DNA from: an uncultured bacterium
GTDB lineage: Bacteria > Cyanobacteriota > Vampirovibrionia > Gastranaerophilales > Gastranaerophilaceae
Direction of reading: 5' to 3'
Assembly (NCBI GenBank): GCA_902801985.1
Contig: CADCKD010000009.1
Span: 1 to 59,161 of the forward strand
Length of the DNA: 59,161 bases
The notes under the pieces are model-generated. The model had not been told where the DNA came from and ran no database searches. It saw only the letters and a program-made list of their open reading frames with translations. Below, piece by piece: positions 35,650 to 42,827 of the stretch (position 1 is its first letter; each line of letters starts with the position of its first letter). A program made the translations under genes and the position numbers.

Positions 35650-36285
35650 ATGAATACAATAATTTCGCCATCAATATTATCAGCAGATTTTGCAAACCTT
35701 GAAAGAGATATAAAACTCATTGAAAAAGGGGGCGCAGATTGGGTTCATATTGACGTTATGGACGGGCATTTTGTCCCGAACATAACTATTGGAGTTCCGG
35801 TTGTTAAATCACTAAAAAAAATCACAAACCTGCCACTGGATGTTCATTTAATGATTGAAAATCCTGATAAATATATTGAACCATTTGCAAAAGCCGGCGC
35901 AGATATTTTGACATTCCACTATGAAACAGGAGTGAATATAGAAAAAACAATTACAGACATAAAATCCTACGGTGCAAAAGCAGGGATTTCAATAAAACCA
36001 AAAACGCAACCTGAAGTTTTGCTGCCATTTTTAGATAAAATAGATATGGTTCTTGTTATGACAGTAGAACCGGGGTTTGGCGGTCAGGAATTTATAAATG
36101 ATTGTGCCGAAAAAATCAAATTTATAAAAGAAAATTCTAAAAGGGATTTAATTATCCAGGTTGATGGCGGTATTAACGACAAAACAGCGCAAATATGCAA
36201 ATCTTATGGTGCTAATTCTCTTGTTGCAGGAAGTTATATTTACAAATCACCTGATATCACAGAAGCAATCAAATCACTTAAATAA
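35650..36285 (+). CDS. rpe: Ribulose-phosphate 3-epimerase
   Basis: Rpe interconverts ribulose-5-phosphate and xylulose-5-phosphate in the pentose phosphate pathway. The 211-residue TIM barrel shows H-I-D-V-M-D-G-H-F-V-P-N with metal ligands, V-H-L-M-I, V-E-P-G-F-G-G-Q and V-D-G-G-I. GAGG precedes the ATG. It ends the five-gene operon; its stop lies one base from the end of a convergent gene. Ribulose-5-phosphate is also the substrate of KdsD elsewhere in the window. Confidence 0.97.
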   Translation: MNTIISPSILSADFANLERDIKLIEKGGADWVHIDVMDGHFVPNITIGVPVVKSLKKITNLPLDVHLMIENPDKYIEPFAKAGADILTFHYETGVNIEKTITDIKSYGAKAGISIKPKTQPEVLLPFLDKIDMVLVMTVEPGFGGQEFINDCAEKIKFIKENSKRDLIIQVDGGINDKTAQICKSYGANSLVAGSYIYKSPDITEAIKSLK

Positions 36286-36286
36286 T

Positions 36287-37549
36287 TTATCCTTCTTCAA
36301 CCCACTCACCTTTGCGGACTTTTCTTTTAAGAATTTCGTCAATGCTTACGTCCATTTTTGCAGTTCTGTCTGTACCATCATTTTGAGATGCTTTAATATC
36401 TTTATCAGCTTCTTTTGTTTTTGATTTTTCGAATGTTTCTTCTTTTACTTCACCGTTTTTGCCTTCATTTTTCTTGTTTGGAGTTCCGGCAACACCTGTT
36501 ATATTTTCGACCTGAGATTTTAGACCCGATGCAGACATCATGTTTGAATTATTTGTGCTAACAGCTTGGGCTTGTACACTATATCCGCGATTACCAACTT
36601 GTGTAGAGTTTTCTCCTGATTTTTCTGCCATTTTACCAATTGCATAATCTAAAATTCGCCAAATGAAATACTCATGTTTTGATTGCTCTATTAAATCTTT
36701 ACCGGTATCAGATGTAACTCCTCCCAAATCAACAGCGTCAAACAATGTAGGAGTTTCGCCGTCAATGGAAGCCCCGATACCATTCATAACTCCTTCAGAT
36801 TCAGATATTGATTTTTGACCTTCATTGCCATAGCGCTGCAATTGAGCATTTAAATTCTCCAATTTTGAAATTATAGAAGGGTCATTTTTACTATTATTTA
36901 TGTTATCAATATGATTTTTAAATTCTTTTTTCAAAGCTGATGCATCAGATAACAATTTTGAAATTTCTGCCTCTAATTCTTGATCCTCTTCATTTGATCT
37001 ATTCTCAAGAACTCTCATAATAAAAGAACTCCAAAAAGCCGCTTGAGATGAATTCCTGCTATCTTTATCAAATTTTATAGCTTGCTTTCTAAGGCTTACA
37101 CCATCAGAAATCATTTGTTGGCGCTTTTCTTGAGCTTTTGTCAATGGAGGAGCTTCAGGATTTTCATTCTCTTCATCTGTTTCGTCGTCTGCATTTGTAT
37201 TGACTTTATTATTCGGAGCAGGCTTTGATATAGCACCTTGTTCTACGATATCAGAATTTTGAGAAAGGTCTAATTGAGAAGTATCTCCGGCTTCTTTTGT
37301 ATTATCTTCCACAAAAGATTTTTCCGGTTTACTATCTGCCTCATTATAACGAGTTTGAGATTTTGCTGCTTCATAGGTTATATTATCATTATCATGCGCT
37401 TCGATTGAATTCAAAAACTCTTGAGCCCACTGTAAATAAACATTAGGCACATCAACCCCTTGGCGTTCATACTTCATAATTTCTTTTGCAGTAAGCTGAC
37501 GCCAATTGATTTTATTTGGATTAAAAGCTTCTATTCTGGAAATTTCCAT
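36287..37549 (-). CDS. Low-complexity, mostly disordered protein of unknown function
   Basis: No family is recognised. The first about 35 residues look ordered (M-E-I-S-R-I-E-A-F-N-P-N-K-I-N-W-R). They are followed by an acidic Asn/Glu/Asp-rich stretch, a helical middle (about residues 135-240) and a Lys/Glu-rich tail. There is no signal peptide or membrane helix. The ATG at 37549 is used because AAGGG lies six bases upstream; a TTG 13 codons earlier has no ribosome site. The content suits a structural or secreted scaffold, but nothing decides this. It is convergent with rpe and divergent from cdd. Confidence 0.7.
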   Translation of the reverse strand: MEISRIEAFNPNKINWRQLTAKEIMKYERQGVDVPNVYLQWAQEFLNSIEAHDNDNITYEAAKSQTRYNEADSKPEKSFVEDNTKEAGDTSQLDLSQNSDIVEQGAISKPAPNNKVNTNADDETDEENENPEAPPLTKAQEKRQQMISDGVSLRKQAIKFDKDSRNSSQAAFWSSFIMRVLENRSNEEDQELEAEISKLLSDASALKKEFKNHIDNINNSKNDPSIISKLENLNAQLQRYGNEGQKSISESEGVMNGIGASIDGETPTLFDAVDLGGVTSDTGKDLIEQSKHEYFIWRILDYAIGKMAEKSGENSTQVGNRGYSVQAQAVSTNNSNMMSASGLKSQVENITGVAGTPNKKNEGKNGEVKEETFEKSKTKEADKDIKASQNDGTDRTAKMDVSIDEILKRKVRKGEWVEEG

Positions 37550-37710
37550 AGTACGCCCTTGTTTTTCTCGTAATAAAACTATCGGCAAATATTTGTAAAA
37601 CTTTAGAAAATAAATATAAGAGTTTAAGAAAAGTTACAATTATTCATTCAATTAAGGGATGAAAATTTTTGCATATAAATTAAAATAATAAAACAGTAAT
37701 GAGGTGTAAT

Positions 37711-38097
37711 ATGAAATACGAAGAATTGATGGCCAAAGCAATAAAAGTTTCAAGAAATTCCTATTCACCGTATTCAAAATTCGCAGTTGGAGCTTGCGTT
37801 TTGACAACCGCAGGGAATGTATATACCGGCTGTAACTTTGAAAATTCAAGTTTTGGGATGACAATTTGCGCAGAAAGAAATGCAATCGGTTCAGCAATTG
37901 CAGCGGGAGATAAAAAAATTAAAGCAGTAGCTATTTATTCCCCAAACCAGGATAATTGTGCACCTTGCGGTGCATGCAGACAAGTCATGCACGAATTTTG
38001 CGACAAAGATGAGGATGTTGATATCATATTAAAAAATGGAGACGAGCTTAAAATATACACCCTATCTGAGCTGCTTCCGGAAAGTTTTAATCTGTAA
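37711..38097 (+). CDS. cdd: Cytidine deaminase
   Basis: Cdd deaminates cytidine and deoxycytidine in pyrimidine salvage. The protein has the zinc motifs C-A-E-R-N-A-I and P-C-G-A-C-R-Q-V, the early S-Y-S-P-Y-S-K-F-A-V-G-A, and F-E-N-S-S-F-G. The ATG at 37711 is preferred because GAGGTG lies 4 bases upstream; an ATG at 37699 would be inside the ribosome-site region. It has 128 residues, the usual size of the tetrameric form. A zinc-ribbon gene starts on the base after its stop. Confidence 0.95.
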   Translation: MKYEELMAKAIKVSRNSYSPYSKFAVGACVLTTAGNVYTGCNFENSSFGMTICAERNAIGSAIAAGDKKIKAVAIYSPNQDNCAPCGACRQVMHEFCDKDEDVDIILKNGDELKIYTLSELLPESFNL

Positions 38098-38307
38098 ATG
38101 TATATCTTTGAACTATTATATAAGATTTTTAAAGGTAAAAACTATTACAAACGTCCGCCAAAAGATTTTGACGCTCAGGATTTGGAAGAAAATCCATCTG
38201 AATGCGAACACTTGTTTATGCCGATTGATTCATCAGGAGAATACTTTGCCTGTCAAAACTGCGGACTTGTGATTTCTAAAGAAAAGTTTGAAAATAAAAA
38301 AGACTAA
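38098..38307 (+). CDS. Small zinc-ribbon protein
   Basis: The 69-residue protein has one probable metal site, C-x-H near residue 37 and C-Q-N-C-G near residue 52, in the frame C-E-H-L-F-M-P-I-D-S-S-G-E-Y-F-A-C. A related block, C-S-H-E-H-V-P-I-D-A-D-F-Y-Y-C-P-D-C-G, occurs in the protein at 42419-42790, so the two are paralogues in part. The ATG follows the cdd stop directly and has no ribosome site of its own, so it depends on cdd translation. Function unknown. Confidence 0.7.
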   Translation: MYIFELLYKIFKGKNYYKRPPKDFDAQDLEENPSECEHLFMPIDSSGEYFACQNCGLVISKEKFENKKD

Positions 38308-38328
38308 CCTTTGCTGGTTTTTTCTTAT

Positions 38329-38416
38329 ATAAATTCAGGATGATACAACCGATTAATATATAAATCCGAGAACACAAATTTATAATAGGGGAGATCCTGA
38401 AATAAATTCAGGATGA
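38329..38416. repeat. Direct repeat pair, the second copy being half of an inverted repeat
   Basis: ATAAATTCAGGATGA occurs at 38329-38343 and 38402-38416. The second copy forms an 8-bp hairpin with ATCCTGAA at 38394-38401 (loop of 5). It looks like a dispersed palindromic intergenic repeat, one copy with only half of the element. Confidence 0.55.
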
Positions 38417-38459
38417 CATATTTACATATTGAACACGATTTGAGCACGATAGAAAATAA

Positions 38460-38490
38460 AAATGCTTAAACCCTTACGGTTCAAGCATTT
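38460..38490 (-). terminator. Terminator-like hairpin on the minus strand
   Basis: AAATGCTT (38460-38467) pairs with AAGCATTT (38483-38490), and AACC inside pairs with GGTT. On the minus strand the stem is followed by a T-rich stretch, so it would end minus-strand transcripts coming from the folded element or reading through from tRNA-Pro. Confidence 0.5.
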
Positions 38491-38498
38491 ACAAAATC

Positions 38499-38617
38499 GG
38501 GATGATGCCGGAGTAGTAGGCGAAGAATGAGCCGTACTAATCAGGTATGCAGCCAGCTGGTTTTCAGCGTAAGCGTAGAAAACCGCGTGCGTGCTCAGGA
38601 TGTAATCCTGGAATCCC
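38499..38617. ncRNA. Strongly folded 119-nt element, candidate structured RNA or palindromic repeat
   Basis: GGGAT (38499-38503) pairs with ATCCC (38613-38617) and encloses three hairpins: TAGT-x-GGC with GCC-xx-ACTA around 38514-38538, GGTTTTC with GAAAACC (38559-38565, 38578-38584), and CAGGAT with ATCCTG (38596-38601, 38605-38610). The G+C content is well above its surroundings. It lies between the tRNA-Pro terminator and a second minus-strand terminator-like hairpin, so it could be a minus-strand RNA. A mobile palindromic unit is equally possible. I match it to no known RNA family. Confidence 0.35.
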
Positions 38618-38622
38618 ACAAA

Positions 38623-38650
38623 AAAAGACCCAACCAATGTTGAGTCTTTT
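38623..38650 (-). terminator. Rho-independent terminator of tRNA-Pro
   Basis: A 12-bp stem, AAAAGACCCAAC with GTTGAGTCTTTT (one G-U pair on the minus strand) and a 4-base loop, starts 3 bases past the tRNA CCA end. On the minus strand a T run follows. Confidence 0.8.
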
Positions 38651-38653
38651 AAA

Positions 38654-38730
38654 TGGTCGGGATGACAGGATTTGAACCTGCGGCCCCTTCGTCCCGAACG
38701 AAGTGCGCTACCAAGCTGCGCTACATCCCG
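38654..38730 (-). tRNA. tRNA-Pro, anticodon CGG
   Basis: The minus strand gives a 77-nt tRNA with acceptor stem CGGGATG / CATCCCG, D arm with AGCTTGGTA, anticodon stem CTTCG / CGAAG and loop TTCGGGA (anticodon CGG, 38694-38696), TTCAAAT T-loop, discriminator A and an encoded CCA end. It reads CCG codons. Its 5' 19 nt (38712-38730) are duplicated upstream at 38920-38938. Confidence 0.95.
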
Positions 38731-38824
38731 GGGGTAAATATTGCTACCAACGGTTGCAATACCTACCTTTGCTCTTATTTATTTTGTGGGTAAATATTGC
38801 TCCCCGCGGTTTGCAATATTTACT
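38712..38824. repeat. Direct repeat copy A, including the 5' end of tRNA-Pro and two palindromes
   Basis: This 113-bp block recurs at 38920-39031, offset by 208 bases, with one single-base gap and a few changes in the palindrome loop. It starts inside the tRNA gene (tRNA nt 1-19) and ends right after the second palindrome. The palindromes are GTAAATATTGC with an imperfect partner (38734-38766) and a perfect 11-bp GTAAATATTGC/GCAATATTTAC (38790-38823). Confidence 0.85.
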
Positions 38825-39059
38825 TCAATTATATCATATTAAGTTTTAATTTGTCAGGCTTGAGCGCACTACGTGCTTCCTCTCAGAAAACGATACTTAA
38901 TCGTTTTCTTCGGCAGAGTCAAGCTGCGCTACATCCCGGGGGTAAATATTGCTACCAACGGTTGCAATACCTACCTTTGCTCTTATTTATTTTGTGGGTA
39001 AATATTGCTGCCAGCGGTTGCAATATTTACTCTCGCTTATCTATTTTATCACTAAAATT
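38731..39059. other. Gene-free region upstream of tRNA-Pro made of repeats
   Basis: The 329 bases contain the rest of repeat copy A, a 95-bp unique segment with a perfect hairpin (GAAAACGAT with ATCGTTTTC, about 38886-38908), and repeat copy B. Short open frames here are repeat-derived. No tRNA promoter stands out; the A+T-rich stretch of the unique segment (38825-38850) is a candidate. Confidence 0.6.
38920..39031. repeat. Direct repeat copy B with a tRNA-Pro 5' fragment
   Basis: This second copy of the 38712-38824 block carries the first 19 nt of tRNA-Pro (38920-38938) without the rest of the tRNA, then palindromes at 38942-38974 and 38998-39030. The second palindrome keeps 11 perfect pairs although its loop differs from copy A. 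Confidence 0.85.
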
Positions 39060-40742
39060 TTATTTTACACATTCGGTTAAAAGAGCTTTGACTTCTTTTC
39101 GTTTAATTTTGCTTGTTGCAGTTCGAGGAAGCGAAGTTTCTCTTACCACAATATTTATCGGGCGTTTATATGGTGCAAGCTGATTTGATAAACGTTTTAC
39201 CTCTGCTTTTACTGCTGCTTCCATATCTTCAAACTTGTCAAATTTTTCAGCAAACTCTTTTGTCGGAACAAAAACAGCAACAATCTCTTCGCAACCGTCT
39301 TTCTCACCGCCTGCTTTTGGCATACCGACAACGCAAACCTCTGCAAAAGCATCGCTCTGCTGCATGACAGTTTCTACTTCTTCCGGAAATACTTTTTTAC
39401 CGCCGGATAATACAATCATATTTTTAATTCTACCTGTAATATACAAAAGTCCGTTGCGAATTTCTGCAATATCACCAGTATGGAACCATCCGTCAGGCTC
39501 TAAAACTTCATCTGTTAAATCCTGTCTGCCATAGTAACCTTTCATTACAGATGGTCCTTTGACAAGTAATTCACCCGTTTCCTCATCTATTTTTGCTTCG
39601 TAAGAGCTCATTATAGGCCCAACAGAATGAATGTTGTCCTGTCTTGGGTTATTACACATTGAAACAACAGGACTTGTTTCTGATAATCCGTATCCTTGGA
39701 ATATCCTTACACCAATTCTCTTAAACCATGCACCTACAATAGGATCCAATGGCGCTCCGCCTGAAATATATCCAAAAAATTCTCTACCATACAATCTATG
39801 GATTGTTCTGAACATTAAACGCCTTATCCTGAACGGTAAAAATTTCGCCAAATGATATTTTAAATTAAACATAAATCTGTACATAAAAGATTTTTTGCTA
39901 ATTTCTGATTCAAAATACGCCTTTAATAATTTTAAAAACGCAGGAACAGTAACCATAAAACGTATTTTCTTTTCTTGCATAATATCAAGAACATCTTTTG
40001 GTTTTAAACTGCTTGTATAATATACCGAATAACCGTGAGTTAACATCGTAAAAAATCCAACTGTCATCTCGAATAAATGATTCATCGGTAATATTGAAAG
40101 TAAACGCATTTCCTTATTTTTAGGCATCATACTTTTTAAAATTTCACGCATACCGTACATCTGCGCAAGCATATTTTTATACGTTGTTTGAACACCCTTT
40201 GGTGCGCCTGTTGTACCTGAAGTATAAATTATAAATGCAGTATCATTAAGCGGTCTGCGGCGCCATTTTGCACTATAATTCGCAGGAATTGAATATACAC
40301 TCGGAGTCTGAGCACTTTCATGCTCTGATGCTTCCATCAAAATTATATGCTTTATTGAAGGTATTTTAGATTTTAATTCTTGAGCTCTTTCGTAATTTTT
40401 ACTTGATGTCATTAAAACAGTCGGCTCACAACTTGATAATATTGAAGTCAATTCATATATAGTAAGTTTATTATCTAAAGGGACAATAGTTAAACCCGCA
40501 AGAACAGAACCGAATACACATACACCATACTCAGGCAAAGACTCAGATAATATTGCCAACTTTTCACCTTTTGGGATTTGTAAATCATTTATCAGATATG
40601 CGCCCAAACGTGATGCCAACAAGCCTAAGCCTTTATATGTGAATTCGCTCCACCCCCACATTGTTTTCATACCAAGGGCAACACGTTTTTGGTTTTCTAT
40701 GGTAGTTTTTTCCAATAAGGTAAATATATTTTCATATTTCAT
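39060..40742 (-). CDS. AMP-binding acyl-CoA synthetase / long-chain fatty acid-CoA ligase family protein
   Basis: The enzyme should activate a carboxylic acid, probably a fatty acid, as acyl-AMP and then thioester. Motifs in order are I-I-Y-T-S-G-T-T-G-A-P-K-G-V (P-loop), I-S-G-G-A-P-L, G-Y-G-L-S-E-T-S-P-V, G-W-F-H-T-G-D-I, and K-N-M-I-V-L-S-G-G-K-K-V-F-P-E-E with the late catalytic Lys. The ATG at 40742 has GAGGGAG upstream and is chosen over a start 17 codons earlier that lacks one. The protein then has 560 residues. It stands alone; the acyl substrate cannot be told from sequence by eye. Confidence 0.9.
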   Translation of the reverse strand: MKYENIFTLLEKTTIENQKRVALGMKTMWGWSEFTYKGLGLLASRLGAYLINDLQIPKGEKLAILSESLPEYGVCVFGSVLAGLTIVPLDNKLTIYELTSILSSCEPTVLMTSSKNYERAQELKSKIPSIKHIILMEASEHESAQTPSVYSIPANYSAKWRRRPLNDTAFIIYTSGTTGAPKGVQTTYKNMLAQMYGMREILKSMMPKNKEMRLLSILPMNHLFEMTVGFFTMLTHGYSVYYTSSLKPKDVLDIMQEKKIRFMVTVPAFLKLLKAYFESEISKKSFMYRFMFNLKYHLAKFLPFRIRRLMFRTIHRLYGREFFGYISGGAPLDPIVGAWFKRIGVRIFQGYGLSETSPVVSMCNNPRQDNIHSVGPIMSSYEAKIDEETGELLVKGPSVMKGYYGRQDLTDEVLEPDGWFHTGDIAEIRNGLLYITGRIKNMIVLSGGKKVFPEEVETVMQQSDAFAEVCVVGMPKAGGEKDGCEEIVAVFVPTKEFAEKFDKFEDMEAAVKAEVKRLSNQLAPYKRPINIVVRETSLPRTATSKIKRKEVKALLTECVK

Positions 40743-40856
40743 AACAACTCCCTCTATTACTCTATCATTATGTATTACAAGTATTTTACTCAAAAAAAAT
40801 TATACATGCAAGAAAAAAAGAGCAGATGAATTCTGCTCTTTTACAATATTTTTTAT

Positions 40857-41210
40857 TTAATGATGAAATATCATTGAATCAAAAAACTGATCCCACATCT
40901 GAGTTATCATACTCTTTTTAGATGTTGAGAATTTTTGTAAATTTTCTAACAAACTTTCAATAAATTTTGTTGCACCCTTATCTGAACCTTGAAATTCTTT
41001 TAATCCGACAATCTGATCACCGTTTATATGATAAACAGAAATTTTAGACGGTAAATCCGGATTTTGTAACAAAACTTGATCCATATTATCCAGTACATGA
41101 ATAGATGAACCATCTTTTAACGGCAATTGAGCATGCAAAAGATTGTTTTCTTTAGCATACTTTGCCAAGTCGTAATCTAATTTAATCCCTTTAATTGGTA
41201 ATATTGGCAT
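40857..41210 (-). CDS. Hypothetical protein (117 aa)
   Basis: No family is recognised. The start M-P-I-L-P-I-K-G-I-K-L-D-Y-D-L-A resembles the short proline-bearing N-termini of several other hypothetical proteins here. The rest is mixed alpha/beta with no signal peptide or membrane helix and ends in F-D-S-M-I-F-H-H. AAGGAG lies 6 bases before the ATG. A -10-like TAATAT with TG extension is seen about 30 bases upstream. It is probably a single-gene unit. Confidence 0.65.
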   Translation of the reverse strand: MPILPIKGIKLDYDLAKYAKENNLLHAQLPLKDGSSIHVLDNMDQVLLQNPDLPSKISVYHINGDQIVGLKEFQGSDKGATKFIESLLENLQKFSTSKKSMITQMWDQFFDSMIFHH

Positions 41211-41295
41211 GAAATTCTCCTTTTTGCTTATATATAAAATATTAACAAAAAAAAATTTGCGGGGTAAAAAATAAATACTGCACTAAACATAAAAA

Positions 41296-41324
41296 TTGAC
41301 CATAATTGAATTTAATGTTTTAAT
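41296..41324 (+). promoter_or_regulatory. Promoter of spmA, predicting a leaderless mRNA
   Basis: TTGACC (41296-41301), a 17-base spacer ending in TGT, and TTTAAT (41319-41324) end exactly 6 bases before the ATG at 41331. There is no Shine-Dalgarno in front of the ATG. This is the clearest of the leaderless candidates because both promoter boxes are good. Confidence 0.65.
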
Positions 41325-41330
41325 TAGATT

Positions 41331-41942
41331 ATGAATTATATTTTCTATTTTTTAATAGTGATTTCAATAATAATAGGTGCAATTAACGGCAAACTCCAAG
41401 AAGTTACAAATGCTGTTATGGAAGGTGCGGAACTCTCTGTTAAAGTTGCGTTTTCTCTTATTGGAATAATGGCTTTTTGGCTTGGGATAATGAAAATTGC
41501 ACAAAAATCCGGAATAATTGATTGGATTGCAAAAGTTTTAAAACCAATAACAAAAGTACTTTTTAACGAAATTCCACCGGAATCTGATGCAGTTGGCGAT
41601 ATAGCAATGAATTTCACCGCAAATGCTTTTGGGCTGTCAAATGCCGCAACTCCATTCGGCTTAAAAGCAATGGAAAAATTGCAAGAAGTAAATAAAGATA
41701 AAACTTCCGCGTCAAATTCAATGTGTTTGCTTTTAGGTATGAATACTGCAGGTTTTCAACTAATTCCTACGACTGTTCTTGCCGTTTTGGTCGGAATAGG
41801 GTACAAAAACCCAACGGAGATTATTGCACCTACACTTTTGGTAACTACAATAGCCTTTGTCAGTGCAATTATACTTTCAAAAATTTTCCAAAAATTTTGG
41901 AAGCCGCAAATAGAGGGGGTTAAAGATGAACAATCTGATTAA
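41331..41942 (+). CDS. spmA: SpmA-like membrane protein (nucleoside-recognition/Gate domain)
   Basis: In Bacillus, SpmA and SpmB help dehydrate the spore core; homologues are widespread in non-sporulating bacteria, where their role is unknown. The 203-residue protein has about five membrane helices and the family core N-A-F-G-L-S-N-A-A-T-P-F-G-L-K-A-M, with M-N-T-A-G-F-Q-L-I-P-T. It overlaps spmB by 17 bases, so the pair is coupled. No spore genes are seen nearby, and a diderm with LPS would not be expected to form spores. Confidence 0.9.
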   Translation: MNYIFYFLIVISIIIGAINGKLQEVTNAVMEGAELSVKVAFSLIGIMAFWLGIMKIAQKSGIIDWIAKVLKPITKVLFNEIPPESDAVGDIAMNFTANAFGLSNAATPFGLKAMEKLQEVNKDKTSASNSMCLLLGMNTAGFQLIPTTVLAVLVGIGYKNPTEIIAPTLLVTTIAFVSAIILSKIFQKFWKPQIEGVKDEQSD

Positions 41943-42459
41943 TCTCATATCTCTTTGGGCTCTGCCTATAATACTTTTGGTTATATTAACAGTCGGAATA
42001 TTTAAAAAAGTTCCAATCTATGAGGAATTTACCGAAGGTGCAAAAGACGGGTTTAAAATTGCCATAAAAATTATACCATACCTTGTTGCGATAATTGTTG
42101 GGATATCAATGTTAAGAGCAAGCGGAGCTATTGAAATGTGTTCAAATTTATTCTCCGGAGTTTTGACAAAATTCAACGTTCCGGCTGATACACTGCCTCT
42201 AATGATAGTTCGTTCTCTGTCAGGTTCAGCAGCTTTGGGAGTATTTTCTGATATAGCAAACAATCTTGGCCCTGACTCTTTTGCCACTAAACTTTCAGCA
42301 ATAATGGTCGGCAGCAGCGAAACGACATTCTATGTTTTGGCTGTATATTTTGGAGCGGTAGGAATTAAAAAACTAAGATATGCAATACTTGTCGGGATTT
42401 TAGCTGATATTATAGGAATTATTGCAGCAATTTGGGTTGCGAATTTGATGTTTGCGTAA
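41926..42459 (+). CDS. spmB: SpmB-like membrane protein (nucleoside-recognition/Gate domain)
   Basis: This 177-residue partner of SpmA has about five membrane helices and the conserved P-L-M-I-V-R-S-L-S-G-S-A-A-L-G-V and S-S-E-T-T-F-Y-V-L-A-V-Y-F-G-A-V-G segments. SpmA and SpmB probably form one transporter-like complex in the inner membrane. Its last 41 bases overlap the end of the convergent zinc-ribbon gene on the other strand. Confidence 0.9.
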   Translation: MNNLINLISLWALPIILLVILTVGIFKKVPIYEEFTEGAKDGFKIAIKIIPYLVAIIVGISMLRASGAIEMCSNLFSGVLTKFNVPADTLPLMIVRSLSGSAALGVFSDIANNLGPDSFATKLSAIMVGSSETTFYVLAVYFGAVGIKKLRYAILVGILADIIGIIAAIWVANLMFA

Positions 42460-42790
42460 AATCTACCCAGCTTTGAGTGTAACTATCAGTTTCATTCTTT
42501 ACAGCTTGCTTGATTAACACAGCATAATTTATATTTATGCAGTCAATTTTTTCAATTCTCTCTACTATATAACCTTTAGCTCCGCAATTATGACAAAAAT
42601 GATTTGCAGGGACAACTTCTCCGTTTTTAATTGTAGCAATTTCTTTTAACCCGCAAGAGGCACAACGAACCAAATACCATTGATTTTCGATGAGTTCTCC
42701 ACAATCAGGACAATAATAGAAGTCCGCATCTATTGGAACATGCTCATGTGAACATTTTTTTTCTATTCCGAATAATTTACTCCATCTCAT
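42419..42790 (-). CDS. Zinc-ribbon protein of unknown function
   Basis: The protein has three metal-binding clusters: C-S-H-E-H with C-P-D-C-G, then C-A-S-C-G, then C-H-N-C-G, so two zinc ribbons are likely. The first block matches the 69-residue protein at 38098-38307 (H-x-x-x-P-I-D-x-x). The start is uncertain. The ATG at 42790 (123 residues) is proposed because TTGACT-16-TACAAA ends 7 bases before it; longer frames would overlap lipA and have no ribosome site. The C-terminal tail overlaps the end of spmB on the other strand by 41 bases. Confidence 0.65.
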   Translation of the reverse strand: MRWSKLFGIEKKCSHEHVPIDADFYYCPDCGELIENQWYLVRCASCGLKEIATIKNGEVVPANHFCHNCGAKGYIVERIEKIDCININYAVLIKQAVKNETDSYTQSWVDFTQTSNSQPKLLQ

Positions 42791-42797
42791 ACAAGCA

Positions 42798-42825
42798 TTT
42801 GTAATGATATTTTTTTTAAAGTCAA
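42798..42825 (-). promoter_or_regulatory. Possible promoter of the zinc-ribbon gene within the gap after lipA
   Basis: On the minus strand, TTGACT (42820-42825), a 16-base spacer and TACAAA (42798-42803) end 7 bases before the ATG at 42790. If real, the transcript is nearly leaderless. Confidence 0.35.
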
Positions 42826-42827
42826 TT

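Larger units (their letters stand above)
38308..38653. other. Repeat-rich intergenic region without a credible gene
   Basis: The 346 bases between the zinc-ribbon gene and tRNA-Pro hold a 15-nt direct repeat (38329-38343 and 38402-38416), an inverted repeat (38394-38414), a terminator-like hairpin (38460-38490), a strongly folded element (38499-38617) and the tRNA terminator. A 71-codon minus-strand frame crosses the hairpins and looks accidental. Confidence 0.6.

Noticed and set aside
38499-38617. Bacterial SRP (4.5S) RNA
   Set aside because: A GCAGCCAGC stretch recalls the SRP core, but the GGAA-type tetraloop and the asymmetric loop are missing.
38422-38637. A 71-codon minus-strand frame
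   Set aside because: It spans the folded element, a terminator-like hairpin and part of the tRNA terminator, and has no Shine-Dalgarno. It is best explained as a chance frame in a repeat.
38920-38938. A second tRNA-Pro gene
   Set aside because: Only the first 19 nt match; no anticodon arm, T arm or 3' acceptor follows.
38734-39030. Four palindromes resembling a small CRISPR array
   Set aside because: Only four units with unequal spacing, loops within the units, duplicated intervening sequence and no cas genes; the arrangement is explained by one block duplication.
38797-39183. A 128-codon plus-strand frame
   Set aside because: It covers the repeat blocks and the end of the acyl-CoA synthetase gene and contains the same peptide twice because of the direct repeat.
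39060-40793. A start of the acyl-CoA synthetase 17 codons upstream
   Set aside because: The upstream start has no ribosome site; GAGGGAG sits at the right place for the ATG at 40742.
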